From Streptomyces sp. NBC_00539 (lineage in GTDB: Bacteria > Actinomycetota > Actinomycetes > Streptomycetales > Streptomycetaceae): a DNA stretch of 64,000 nucleotides. The stretch covers positions 3,786,501 through 3,850,500 of the forward strand of contig NZ_CP107811.1 of NCBI RefSeq assembly GCF_036346105.1, written 5' to 3'. Below, piece by piece: positions 52,585 through 59,517 of the stretch (the stretch's first letter is position 1; the number at the start of each line of letters is the position of its first letter). The notes beneath the pieces were generated by a model that had not been told where the DNA came from, did not search any database, and worked only from the letters and a program-made list of their open reading frames with translations. The translations under genes were made by a program, and so were the position numbers.

Positions 52585-53028
52585 CTACGCCCAACCGTGC
52601 TCGGTGAGCGTCTCGGCGCCCTTGAGGTAGCCGTACAGTCCCGCGGCGGGGTACTCAATCAGGTCCTCGGGCAGGGCGTCGACAGGGAACCAACGAAGCG
52701 CGAGGCACTTCTCGGGTTCGCGGTTCTCGGGCTTGCCGTCCCACTCGGTCGCCAGGAAGAACAGCCCGATCCGCTCGACTGTGTCGCTCTGCTTGTGGTG
52801 CACGGTGTGCACGAGGCGCAGGTGCTCGGGGTCGACCTCGACGCCGGTTTCTTCGCGCAGCTCGCGGGCTGCGCCGACGGTGAGGGGCTCGGCTTGGTCG
52901 AGCTTGCCGGAGGGGGCGTGCCATCGTCCGTGGCCGTACGGTCCTCCGCGCTGCGAGAGCAGGATCATGTCGCCGTCGCGCAGGATCACATGCGTGTCGA
53001 TGACGGGTGTTGCGGGTGTGGGGCTCAT
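52585..53028 (-). CDS. Nudix hydrolase, last gene of the prophage cargo operon
   Basis: A 147-residue Nudix protein with a perfect box: G41-x5-E47-x7-R55E56-x2-E59E60-x-G62. No CoA or ADP-ribose signature. MutT-like size suggests it clears or produces a nucleotide. Its start overlaps the kinase gene by 4 bases (ATGA). Downstream there is only the excisionase-like gene on the other strand. With the radical SAM, kinase and glycosylase-fold partners it probably acts on a nucleotide; inference. Confidence 0.85.
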   Translation of the reverse strand: MSPTPATPVIDTHVILRDGDMILLSQRGGPYGHGRWHAPSGKLDQAEPLTVGAARELREETGVEVDPEHLRLVHTVHHKQSDTVERIGLFFLATEWDGKPENREPEKCLALRWFPVDALPEDLIEYPAAGLYGYLKGAETLTEHGWA

Positions 53029-53681
53029 GGGTTCACCGTGTGGTTGTTGGGCTGCTGGGGCTGTCTCGGGACGCTACTCCCGTGCGGGGGTAGCGCGTCG
53101 GCGATTCGGCGCGCTACGTCCCTTGGGGCGGTTGTGGTGGAGTCGAGTACGAGCACCTGTACGCCCATGCCCATGAGGGTCTGTGTCGCCTCGGCGTAGA
53201 GGTCGACCTCGCGGCTCGGGGCGTCGGGGTCGTGGTGGAAGCGGTGGCGGACGCCGCGCTTGGCAAGGCGGGCGGCGATCTCGCCCGGGTCGGCGGTGAG
53301 GATCACGGCGAGGTCGGGCAGCATGATCTCGCGGTTCAGGGCGAGCACGAACTGTTCGTCGACGCCGTCGAGACGTTGCAGGACGAGCGACGAGGCGAGA
53401 TAGCGGTCGCTGATGACGGTGAAGCCGGCTTCCCGCATCGGCCGCAGTTCGACCTCGACGTGCTCGTATCGATTGGCGGCGACGAGGCAGGCGAGGGCGT
53501 GTCCGGTGAGGAATGCGGCACCTGCTCGGGTGAACTGCCCGAGGGCGCTTCCGCTCGGCTCGGCGGTGCGGAAGACGAGCCGGCCGTCGTTGCGCAGCAG
53601 GTTGTCGAGTTCTGCGAGGGTAGTGGACTTTCCGACGGCGCTCGGGCCGTCGAGGGTGACGAACAGGCCAGGGTCGGTCAT
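53025..53681 (-). CDS. Thymidylate-kinase-like P-loop kinase, prophage cargo
   Basis: A 218-residue protein of the dTMP-kinase/deoxynucleoside kinase fold: P-loop DGPSAVGKSTT (G12-T20), then SDRYLASSLVLQRLDG in place of the Tmk signature DRY, and ITADPGEIAARLAKRG in the lid region. Length matches Tmk. As the chromosome already has a fused tmk at 43276, this copy may phosphorylate a different (modified) nucleotide. Coupled by ATGA overlaps on both sides. Confidence 0.85.
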   Translation of the reverse strand: MTDPGLFVTLDGPSAVGKSTTLAELDNLLRNDGRLVFRTAEPSGSALGQFTRAGAAFLTGHALACLVAANRYEHVEVELRPMREAGFTVISDRYLASSLVLQRLDGVDEQFVLALNREIMLPDLAVILTADPGEIAARLAKRGVRHRFHHDPDAPSREVDLYAEATQTLMGMGVQVLVLDSTTTAPRDVARRIADALPPHGSSVPRQPQQPNNHTVNP

Positions 53682-55180
53682 GCGGCGATCCCCATCCGGT
53701 TACGTTCGTGCTGTTCGCGGGTGAGGTCGGCGAGGGTGGCGCGCAGCTTGGGGAGGGGGACCGTGCCGAACTGGATACCCACGGTGAAATTGAACTCGTC
53801 GCGCTGCCTCATGGACTCGTTGGCGCCGTCCGCGGTGAGGTCGACGTCGGAGTATGCGAGCAGGGCGTCGGGGTCGTGTCCGGCCTTGGTGAGGGTGTTC
53901 CACACGGGCGTACCGGGGTAGGGCCGGAACTCGAACACGGACGCCCGGAAACGAGCGTCTGCGTGCCGGTCGGCGATGGTCCACAGGTTGTGGATATGCC
54001 GCACGGTCGCGTCGAGGTCGGACTGCTCTTCCCCGGGGTAGCCGAGGATGAAATAGCCCTTCACGCCGATGCCGCGTTCGAGCAGGCGGCCGGCGACGCG
54101 CTCGGTCATCTCGGCCGTAATCCGCTTGTCCATGCCGGCGAGTACGCGGTCGCTGCCCGACTCGATTCCGAGGGCTACCTCGTGCAGTCCGTTGGTCTTG
54201 AGCGTGTCGAGCATGGCGTCGTCGAGGCGGTCGAGGACGTTGATCCGGCCCGTGGCGTCCCACACGTACCGCTCGCCGATCTTGTGCCGGGTGAATGCTT
54301 CCATCTGCGGGACGATCACCCGCTTGGCGCCGAGGAACAGGTCGTCGACGAACCGGTATGCCGTGGTCCCGTAGAGGTCGTGCAGGTGGTCGAGTTCCGC
54401 GACGATGCCCTCGGGCGCACGAGTTCGGATCTTGACGTCGGGGTTCGCGGAGACCGCGGCGCCGCAGAACGTGCAGTCGTAGGGGCACCCGCGCGCGCCG
54501 ACGATGTTCGCCTCGCGCCGGCCGTCGTCGGCGAGGTAAGGGTCTTGCGGCAGGAACGCGCGGTTCACCAGGGGCAGAGCGTCGATGTCCGGGCTCAACC
54601 ACTTTGCGGTGTCGCCGTGGGCGATACCGGCGGCGTGCGTCCCGAGGATGCGGTCGCGCCACATCACTCCGGGCAGCTCGGCGCGGCGGCGCTCGTCGGC
54701 GAGGAGCGTGGCGACGCGGGTCTCGCCCTCGCCGATCACCAGGGCGCGAAGGTTGCGCATGCGGGGGTCGTCGAGGATGCGGTCGGGCATGGCCTTGGCG
54801 TGGTGACCCCCGACCATGAGGGCGATACCGTCGTCGATCTCGGCGGCGATCCGGGCCGACATTTCGTAGGTCGGGGCGAGCAGGTTCATGCCTACCCATC
54901 GGGGGCGTACCTCGTTGATCAGGCGGGCGGTCGCGTCGATGCCGAGGCCGTGTGCCTCTGCGTCCAACACACCGACGTTGAACCCTCCGACTTCCTGCGC
55001 GTAGGTAGCGATGTAGGCCATGCCGAGCACGGGCAGGGTGTAGTCGTTCGTCCGGGGCCGCAGGCCGTAGTCGCGTAGCGGGGCGTTGACGAACAGGGCG
55101 TCGAGGATGCGGTTCAGGTCGGCGCCGGCGATCAGATCAGGGGTGGTGCGGTGTTCCTCCTGCGCGGGTAACGCGGGCAT
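53678..55180 (-). CDS. B12-binding radical SAM enzyme, prophage cargo
   Basis: A 500-residue class B-type radical SAM protein. Residues 25-170 look like a cobalamin-binding Rossmann domain (GLRPRTNDYTLPVLGMAYIA, then MVGGHHAKAMPD). The cluster motif C232-x3-C236-x2-C239 lies in GCPYDCTFCGAA. The C-terminus has a distinct 100-residue tail. Such enzymes often methylate or rearrange unactivated carbons or make C-C bonds in natural products. Codon 4 is TTA (55169-55171), so bldA tRNA may gate translation. Overlaps the glycosylase-fold gene by 44 bases; no other start fits. Confidence 0.87.
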   Translation of the reverse strand: MPALPAQEEHRTTPDLIAGADLNRILDALFVNAPLRDYGLRPRTNDYTLPVLGMAYIATYAQEVGGFNVGVLDAEAHGLGIDATARLINEVRPRWVGMNLLAPTYEMSARIAAEIDDGIALMVGGHHAKAMPDRILDDPRMRNLRALVIGEGETRVATLLADERRRAELPGVMWRDRILGTHAAGIAHGDTAKWLSPDIDALPLVNRAFLPQDPYLADDGRREANIVGARGCPYDCTFCGAAVSANPDVKIRTRAPEGIVAELDHLHDLYGTTAYRFVDDLFLGAKRVIVPQMEAFTRHKIGERYVWDATGRINVLDRLDDAMLDTLKTNGLHEVALGIESGSDRVLAGMDKRITAEMTERVAGRLLERGIGVKGYFILGYPGEEQSDLDATVRHIHNLWTIADRHADARFRASVFEFRPYPGTPVWNTLTKAGHDPDALLAYSDVDLTADGANESMRQRDEFNFTVGIQFGTVPLPKLRATLADLTREQHERNRMGIAA

Positions 55181-55976
55181 GGCTCCCCCAAGTGAGAGTG
55201 AACAGAGTCAGGGCGTGCAGTTGGCTGCGGGTGGGCGCCCATTGGCGCCACAGGGCCTCGAAGTGCTTTTCGTCCCCGGGCAGGGTGAGGCCGGGTGCGG
55301 CGCGACCGGCCCACGTGCGCACGGCGAGGTCGCCGTGCGGGTAAACGGAGTGGTCCCCGGTGAAGTCGGCCGCGGCTGCGGCGGCGGTCCACGGGCCGAT
55401 GTACGTGACCTCGCACAGTTCCTTGACGAGGCTTTCCGGGTCGAGGGTGGCCCAGTGCTCGCCGCGGTCGAGGTAGGCGGTAGCGGCGGAGCGCAGCCCC
55501 TTCGCGTTGAACTTGGCGCCGATCGCGGTGAACCCCTCGTCGCTCACTTCGAGCACGACCTCGGGAGCGGGAGTAAGGGGGAGCGGACCGGCGGGCGTGT
55601 CGAAGGCGCGTCCGTACGCGGAGTAGAACGCCCGGTGTTTCTTGCGTGCCTGCGGTGCGCTGATCACCTGACGGAGGAGTGCGGTCGTGATCGCGTCCCA
55701 CAACGACGGGTTGGTGAGCCGGGCGACGGTTCCCAGGGACACCAACTCGTCGAGCAGCAGGGTTCCCTCGGCCGCAGTGGGCAGCTCGACCGCGGACGTG
55801 TAGGCGACGGGCGGCTGATCGGCCGCGGCAGGGTCGAGAGCGCGCAGCAGCAGGTGCTCGCGCTCGCTCTCCCAGTGGGCGAGCCATGCGGCGCCCTGAA
55901 ACTCGACAACGCGTACGGGCTCGTCGTCCGGGGTGGTGTGCCACCCGGGGTGTTCCGTGATGATCGTGGTACTCAT
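55137..55976 (-). CDS. HhH-GPD DNA-glycosylase-fold protein, prophage cargo
   Basis: A 279-residue protein. The C-terminal half resembles the HhH-GPD base-excision domain: YIGPWTAAAAAADF near residues 193-206 aligns with GIGRWTANYF of AlkA, and PHGDLAVRTW places D216 at the position of its catalytic Asp; the typical W.PWRS helix is replaced by RQWAPTRSQLH. The N-terminal half is unlike AlkA. Such folds also occur in nucleoside-modifying enzymes (queuosine N-glycosylase and phage aGPT-type proteins). No cluster cysteines. Overlaps both neighbours. Confidence 0.6.
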   Translation of the reverse strand: MSTTIITEHPGWHTTPDDEPVRVVEFQGAAWLAHWESEREHLLLRALDPAAADQPPVAYTSAVELPTAAEGTLLLDELVSLGTVARLTNPSLWDAITTALLRQVISAPQARKKHRAFYSAYGRAFDTPAGPLPLTPAPEVVLEVSDEGFTAIGAKFNAKGLRSAATAYLDRGEHWATLDPESLVKELCEVTYIGPWTAAAAAADFTGDHSVYPHGDLAVRTWAGRAAPGLTLPGDEKHFEALWRQWAPTRSQLHALTLFTLTWGSHARVTRAGGTPHHP

Positions 55977-56422
55977 GCGCTCAATTCCCGTCGCTGGTGC
56001 TGTGCTTGAACTTCACAGTTTGAGGACTGCACGGGGGTGAGCGAGAGGAATCGGACGGGCCGCACTCGCCACTCGGCGCATGTTCCGTCCCGCAAGATGA
56101 TCGTGAAGCCCGTCTCTTCGCCGCGGTACAGGGCGGCGACGGCTTGAAGCCATCCGCTTCCGTCGACCCACTCAAGAGCGCGCGCTATCTCCTGGCGTGT
56201 CAGGGTGAAGACGTGGGCGCCCCGAATGTCGATGCGCAGGGCTCGAACTGCGGCCCGGGGGTTGGCGACCACCTGCACCGGGGCGCGCACCTCCACCGGT
56301 CCGCCCTTGGGGTGATACCGCACGCGTTCGATCACCGCACCGGTTCGAACCCCGTGCTCGTAGTCGGCTCCGACCTGCAACCCTGGACCCAAGGTGACGG
56401 TGACGCGGTCTGTTACCTGCAT
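55973..56422 (-). CDS. Unknown protein, first gene of the prophage cargo operon
   Basis: A 149-residue protein with no recognised domain. Predominantly beta-strand-like sequence (VTVTLGPGLQVGADYEHG near the start), an ALEWVDGSGWLQ helix in the middle and a Glu/Arg-rich end. GGGAGG lies 7 bases before the ATG. The stop overlaps the HhH gene start (ATGA). It is the promoter-proximal gene of the five-gene operon. Confidence 0.6.
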   Translation of the reverse strand: MQVTDRVTVTLGPGLQVGADYEHGVRTGAVIERVRYHPKGGPVEVRAPVQVVANPRAAVRALRIDIRGAHVFTLTRQEIARALEWVDGSGWLQAVAALYRGEETGFTIILRDGTCAEWRVRPVRFLSLTPVQSSNCEVQAQHQRRELSA

Positions 56423-56503
56423 TCATACCTCCCTGCCACGGCAACTTGGTTGCTCCCTACCGGACCAGCATTGGAACGGCGGACAAGGGGCAACCCCGGG
56501 CGG

Positions 56504-56537
56504 AACTCTGCCAACGGGTCAGGCTGTGGGCAGAGTT
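56504..56537. promoter_or_regulatory. Inverted repeat upstream of the cargo operon
   Basis: AACTCTGCC (56504-56512) and GGCAGAGTT (56529-56537), 16 bases apart; about 82 bases before the operon start. Confidence 0.4.
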
Positions 56538-56597
56538 AGGCCACGTCAGGAGCGGTATGGCCAGCGGACCGACCTGCCGAAGTGACGCAGTGAGACG

Positions 56598-56607
56598 GTA
56601 GCGCTAC
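56598..56607. promoter_or_regulatory. 10-bp palindrome upstream of the cargo operon
   Basis: GTAGCGCTAC, perfect palindrome. Confidence 0.3.
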
Positions 56608-56627
56608 GCTCAATGGGGCTGCAAGTG

Positions 56628-56640
56628 TGGACCGGTACAA
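56628..56640 (-). promoter_or_regulatory. 13-bp motif, copy 1 (cargo operon side)
   Basis: TGGACCGGTACAA on the plus strand, i.e. TTGTACCGGTCCA reading toward the cargo operon. Identical to 57871-57883 in the direction of transcription. Confidence 0.55.
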
Positions 56641-56662
56641 ACGTGCAGACTGGCATATGCAA

Positions 56663-56691
56663 AACCCCCCGCCCCGGGTGGGCGAGGGGTT
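56663..56691 (-). terminator. Terminator of the DUF397 gene
   Basis: On the minus strand AACCCC-CGCCC ... GGGCG-GGGGTT hairpin followed by TTTTGC, 32 bases past the stop. Confidence 0.75.
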
Positions 56692-56722
56692 GAGCTAGCG
56701 GCGTTGGAGGCGCGGAAGGGGG

Positions 56723-56938
56723 CTAGTTGACGAAGTGGTCGAACTCGCCGGCCTTCACGCCCGCGATGAACGCTGCGAGCTTCTCGGGCGACGTGGTGAT
56801 GATGCTTGCCGGGTCGTCACTCTCGCAGAGCATGATCGCGCCCTCGCTCTTGGCGACGTACAGGCACTGCTCGCCGCCGCCCCCGGAGAAGCTCGACTTC
56901 TGCCACTGGAATTCGCTGTTCATCCCTGAATTTCTCAC
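56723..56938 (-). CDS. DUF397 domain protein
   Basis: A 71-residue protein of the actinobacterial DUF397 family: QWQKSSFSGGGGEQCLYVA and the FDHFV end. Family members pair with WhiJ-like HTH proteins and modulate their repressor activity. The GTG start overlaps the upstream WhiJ-like gene by 4 bases; ATG 56923 would give a 66-residue form. Confidence 0.88.
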   Translation of the reverse strand: MRNSGMNSEFQWQKSSFSGGGGEQCLYVAKSEGAIMLCESDDPASIITTSPEKLAAFIAGVKAGEFDHFVN

Positions 56939-57789
56939 AGTTCTCTTGCGATGTGGTGAATGAAACTTCGCGACTCGTCGGGGTCGAGCGAGGTCTGCTC
57001 GGCGAACTTGAGCAGGGCTCGATACCGGTCGAGGTCTGCGGCTGTGTCCAGGAAGCGACCGCCGAAAGGTGTGTCGATGTGAACGGTGTCGAGCTGCGGA
57101 ACCGCTCCAGTCGCGTACATCACGGTCTGAGTCACTTCGATGAAGTCATCCGCCGTGAAGGGGATCACCCGGAGCGTGATCCACTCCTGCTCGGACACGT
57201 GCAGCAGGTGTTCGAGTTGATCCCGGGCCACCTTCCGGCCGCCGACTCGCATCCGCAGTGCGGCCTCGTGCACGATGGCGTCGAACCGGGTTGGGGCGTC
57301 GCGCTCGAAGATCGCGCGGCGCTTCATCCGGTGCTCGACTCGTGCGTCAACCTCTTCCGTCGGTACCTGCGGGATGACCCCCGCGAACAAGGCCCGTGCG
57401 TAGTCCTCGGTCTGCAAGACGCCGGGAAACGTCATGGGCTGGAGGCATTGCAGGCCCGTCGCGTGGTGTTCGAGTTCGGCGATGTCGAGGAACCCGGGGG
57501 CCAGGATGCCGCGGTAATCGTCCCACCAGTGCGTTCCCCGCCGCTCTACGGCAATGGCGCACAAGGCAGCGAGTAGGGCCTCGTCGTCGGATTGGTAGAA
57601 CGTGAACAGGCGGCGAATGCGTTCGTCGCTGATCCCGAGGCGACCGGCTTCGATGTTGCTGATCCTCGCCGCATCGGTGGAGAGCAAGCCGCCGGCGTCT
57701 CGTGCGGTCATGCCGGCGCGCTCGCGCAGCTTTCGCAGCTCAGAGCCCAAACGGATCTGGCGGGCGGTCGGATTGTCCCTCGGCGGCAT
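56935..57789 (-). CDS. WhiJ-like XRE regulator (DUF5753 type)
   Basis: A 284-residue protein with an N-terminal helix-turn-helix (ELRKLRERAGMTARDAGGLL, SNIEAGRLGISDERI) and the C-terminal DUF5753 domain (WWDDYRG, QTEDYARALF, EQEWITLRVIPF). Family members such as WhiJ act with DUF397 partners in developmental repression. Ribosome-binding site GGGA. Divergent from the ATPase gene, with palindromic DNA between. Confidence 0.87.
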   Translation of the reverse strand: MPPRDNPTARQIRLGSELRKLRERAGMTARDAGGLLSTDAARISNIEAGRLGISDERIRRLFTFYQSDDEALLAALCAIAVERRGTHWWDDYRGILAPGFLDIAELEHHATGLQCLQPMTFPGVLQTEDYARALFAGVIPQVPTEEVDARVEHRMKRRAIFERDAPTRFDAIVHEAALRMRVGGRKVARDQLEHLLHVSEQEWITLRVIPFTADDFIEVTQTVMYATGAVPQLDTVHIDTPFGGRFLDTAADLDRYRALLKFAEQTSLDPDESRSFIHHIAREL

Positions 57790-57861
57790 GTGTCCCTTCC
57801 CCTTGTCCTACCCGAGTTTGCCGGTTGCGGCGTCATGGGTCCACCCAGAAGGGTTCTTGGG

Positions 57862-57877
57862 GGTACAGGGTTGTACC
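57862..57877. promoter_or_regulatory. Palindrome in the WhiJ-like/ATPase divergent region
   Basis: GGTACA and TGTACC arms with a 4-base spacer, overlapping the candidate -35 at 57871. Confidence 0.45.
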
Positions 57878-57883
57878 GGTCCA
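57871..57883 (+). promoter_or_regulatory. 13-bp motif, copy 2, with promoter of the ATPase gene
   Basis: TTGTACCGGTCCA. TTGTAC may be the -35, paired after 18 bases with TATGGT (57895-57900) as -10. The reverse complement is the motif at 56628. Confidence 0.5.
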
Positions 57884-58037
57884 ACCTTTTACCTTATGGT
57901 CCTGGCAGCACCGCGTCGCACGTAGCTAGCCCGCGAAGTGCAGCCGCTGACACGCGTCTTGACGCGTCGTCGCCCGGGAGCGGCCATCGCCACGCGCACA
58001 AAGCGACGCACGCTCGACCGCGTTGGGAGACGATAAA

Positions 58038-58472
58038 ATGACCATGAGTGCCTTACCGCCTGCACCGCCCCCTGAGCCTGGCGTGAGCTACTGCATGACG
58101 GCGCCACGCGCCGCGACCACACCCAAAGTCGTACGTGACTGGCTCGTGCTGCTGCTGGTCACCTTCGGGCACGACGAGATCGCCGATCGGGCGAAGCTCT
58201 GCGCGTCCGAGGCGGTCACGAACGCCTACCAGCACACGCGCTCGCCCCGGATCACGGTCGAGGTGTCGCTCGGCTCGACCGCCGTAACCGTGTCCGTGGA
58301 TGACGACCGCCCGGGATGGCTTCCGAGCCCCCGCCCGCCGGCCCCGTGGCGCGACGAGCACGGTCGAGGGTTGACCTTGATTCGTGCACACGCCGCCGAG
58401 TTGCGCGCCGTTCCGAACGATGGACTCGGCAAGCGGGTGCAGTTCACCCTCGCGTACGGGGAGGCGGCATGA
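58038..58472 (+). CDS. RsbW-like ATP-binding (anti-sigma-type) protein
   Basis: A 144-residue HATPase_c protein: CASEAVTNAYQHTRS carries the N-box (EAxTNAxxH), VDDDRPGWLPSP the G1 box and GRGLTLIRAHA the G2. RsbW-type kinases of this group accompany WhiJ/DUF397 genes. Codon 6 is TTA (58053-58055). GGGAG lies 8 bases before ATG 58038; the next gene overlaps it by 4 bases. Confidence 0.85.
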   Translation: MTMSALPPAPPPEPGVSYCMTAPRAATTPKVVRDWLVLLLVTFGHDEIADRAKLCASEAVTNAYQHTRSPRITVEVSLGSTAVTVSVDDDRPGWLPSPRPPAPWRDEHGRGLTLIRAHAAELRAVPNDGLGKRVQFTLAYGEAA

Positions 58473-58804
58473 CCATGCTCGACATTGACCCGCTGTACGT
58501 CTTGATCGGTATCGGAGCGTTGACAGTTGCCGGTCTCGGCCTCGTCGCCGTGTGTGCTTCCCTGCCGAGCGCTCGCCGGGGGATCACGCCCCCGCCGGCC
58601 GAGGCGGGCGAGAGCTACCGCTGTTACTGCTGGGCAAGTCCCGTGACCGTGCGCGTGGTCGAGACGCCCACGGGCAGGCACCAGCGCGGGCGGCATCGCC
58701 GGCCCTCGTACGTCACAGACTCCGCCGTCCGCCCGGATGTCGCCTCCCATGCGGGGGCGGGCGGCGGTATATGGGGGGCACCTCCCGTGCACGCGGTCGC
58801 ATAG
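58469..58804 (+). CDS. Small single-pass membrane protein
   Basis: A 111-residue protein with one N-terminal membrane helix (LYVLIGIGALTVAGLGLVAVC) and a basic, His/Gly-rich tail with two Cys (CYC) near 52-54. No family recognised. ATG 58469 overlaps the ATPase stop. Confidence 0.55.
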   Translation: MTMLDIDPLYVLIGIGALTVAGLGLVAVCASLPSARRGITPPPAEAGESYRCYCWASPVTVRVVETPTGRHQRGRHRRPSYVTDSAVRPDVASHAGAGGGIWGAPPVHAVA

Positions 58805-58828
58805 ACCCCCTGCGCGGTGACCCTGGAG

Positions 58829-58865
58829 CAGGGGCCCTCGACGAGTGCACCGTCGAGGGCCCCTG
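58829..58865. terminator. Strong hairpin between the ATPase and late operons
   Basis: CAGGGGCCCTCGACG / CGTCGAGGGCCCCTG, a perfect 15-bp stem with a 7-base loop. Confidence 0.7.
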
Positions 58866-58890
58866 CCTCCCCTCACCCAAAACGACCAAA

Positions 58891-58931
58891 GCACCCCCCG
58901 CCACCGGCACGAGGCCGGTGGCGGGGGGTGC
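58891..58931. terminator. Very strong bidirectional terminator
   Basis: Perfect 18-bp stem (58891-58908 with 58914-58931) and a 5-base loop, in the middle of convergent genes. Probably ends the phage late operon. Confidence 0.8.
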
Positions 58932-58936
58932 TGCGT

Positions 58937-59191
58937 TCAGTGGGCGGCGGTCTGCCAGAGGGTGAGGGCGAGACCCACCACGGCCACCAGGGCGAGGACG
59001 CTCGGGAGCGGCCAGCGGGTCTTTTCGAGGGCGTCGAGCCGGGCCTCGTGGTCGGCGAGCTGCCGGTCGACTTGGTCGGACCGCTGAACGAGCAGGGCGA
59101 GCGATCCGTCGATGCGCGCGAATCCCGCCTCGACGACGCCGCGCAGTCTTTCGAGTTCGAGGGCGACGTCGGACGGCGAGGGGTCGGTCAC
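58937..59191 (-). CDS. Coiled-coil/membrane protein, holin-like
   Basis: An 84-residue protein: coiled-coil region (residues 8-55: LELERLRGVVEAGFARIDGS then DQVDRQLADHEARLDALEK) and one C-terminal membrane helix (SVLALVAVVGLALTLW). In lysis cassettes such proteins act as holins or spanin-like partners. GTG 59191 overlaps the upstream stop by 4 bases. Last gene of the late operon. Confidence 0.6.
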   Translation of the reverse strand: MTDPSPSDVALELERLRGVVEAGFARIDGSLALLVQRSDQVDRQLADHEARLDALEKTRWPLPSVLALVAVVGLALTLWQTAAH

Positions 59192-59451
59192 AGGCGGCCG
59201 TCCGGGCGGCGGTCGAGGGCGAGCAGCTCGGCGTCGCGGTCCGGTGCAGCGCGCAGCCATGCGGGCAGCAGGGCCTCGACGACCGGAAGGGCCATGACGC
59301 GGGTGACGCCACCCGCGACGGCAAGGGCCACACCGACGCCGGCCGCGGTCTGCGGGATGCCCGAGGCATCGATGATCAGGGGGAGCCCTGCGGCGAGGGC
59401 GAGCACGGTCTGAACGACGGTGCGGACGGTCCGGCGCTGCGCGTCGGTCAT
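59188..59451 (-). CDS. Holin-like protein with two membrane segments
   Basis: An 87-residue protein with two hydrophobic segments (about 10-33 and 38-58) and a charged end, the usual holin layout. Between the amidase and the coiled-coil protein, so it belongs to the lysis cassette. Confidence 0.65.
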   Translation of the reverse strand: MTDAQRRTVRTVVQTVLALAAGLPLIIDASGIPQTAAGVGVALAVAGGVTRVMALPVVEALLPAWLRAAPDRDAELLALDRRPDGRL

Positions 59452-59517
59452 GGGTGTACCTCTTTCAGGGGAGGAGCGGGCGCCCGCCCGGCGGTGCGGG
59501 CGGGCGCGGGGAAGGCC

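Larger units (their letters stand above)
56423..56722. other. Regulatory region upstream of the cargo operon
   Basis: 300 bases with no gene, lower GC. Holds a 9-bp inverted repeat (56504-56537), a 10-bp palindrome (56598-56607), a 13-bp motif shared with the ATPase promoter (56628-56640), and the terminator of the DUF397 gene (56663-56691). Confidence 0.6.

Noticed and set aside
52585-56422. Queuosine or 7-deazaguanine DNA modification cluster
   Set aside because: No QueD, QueE, QueC or DpdA-type gene is visible; only the HhH fold resembles a queuosine-related enzyme.
52585-56422. Restriction-modification or CBASS/retron-type defence system
   Set aside because: No nuclease, methyltransferase, cyclase or reverse transcriptase in the operon.
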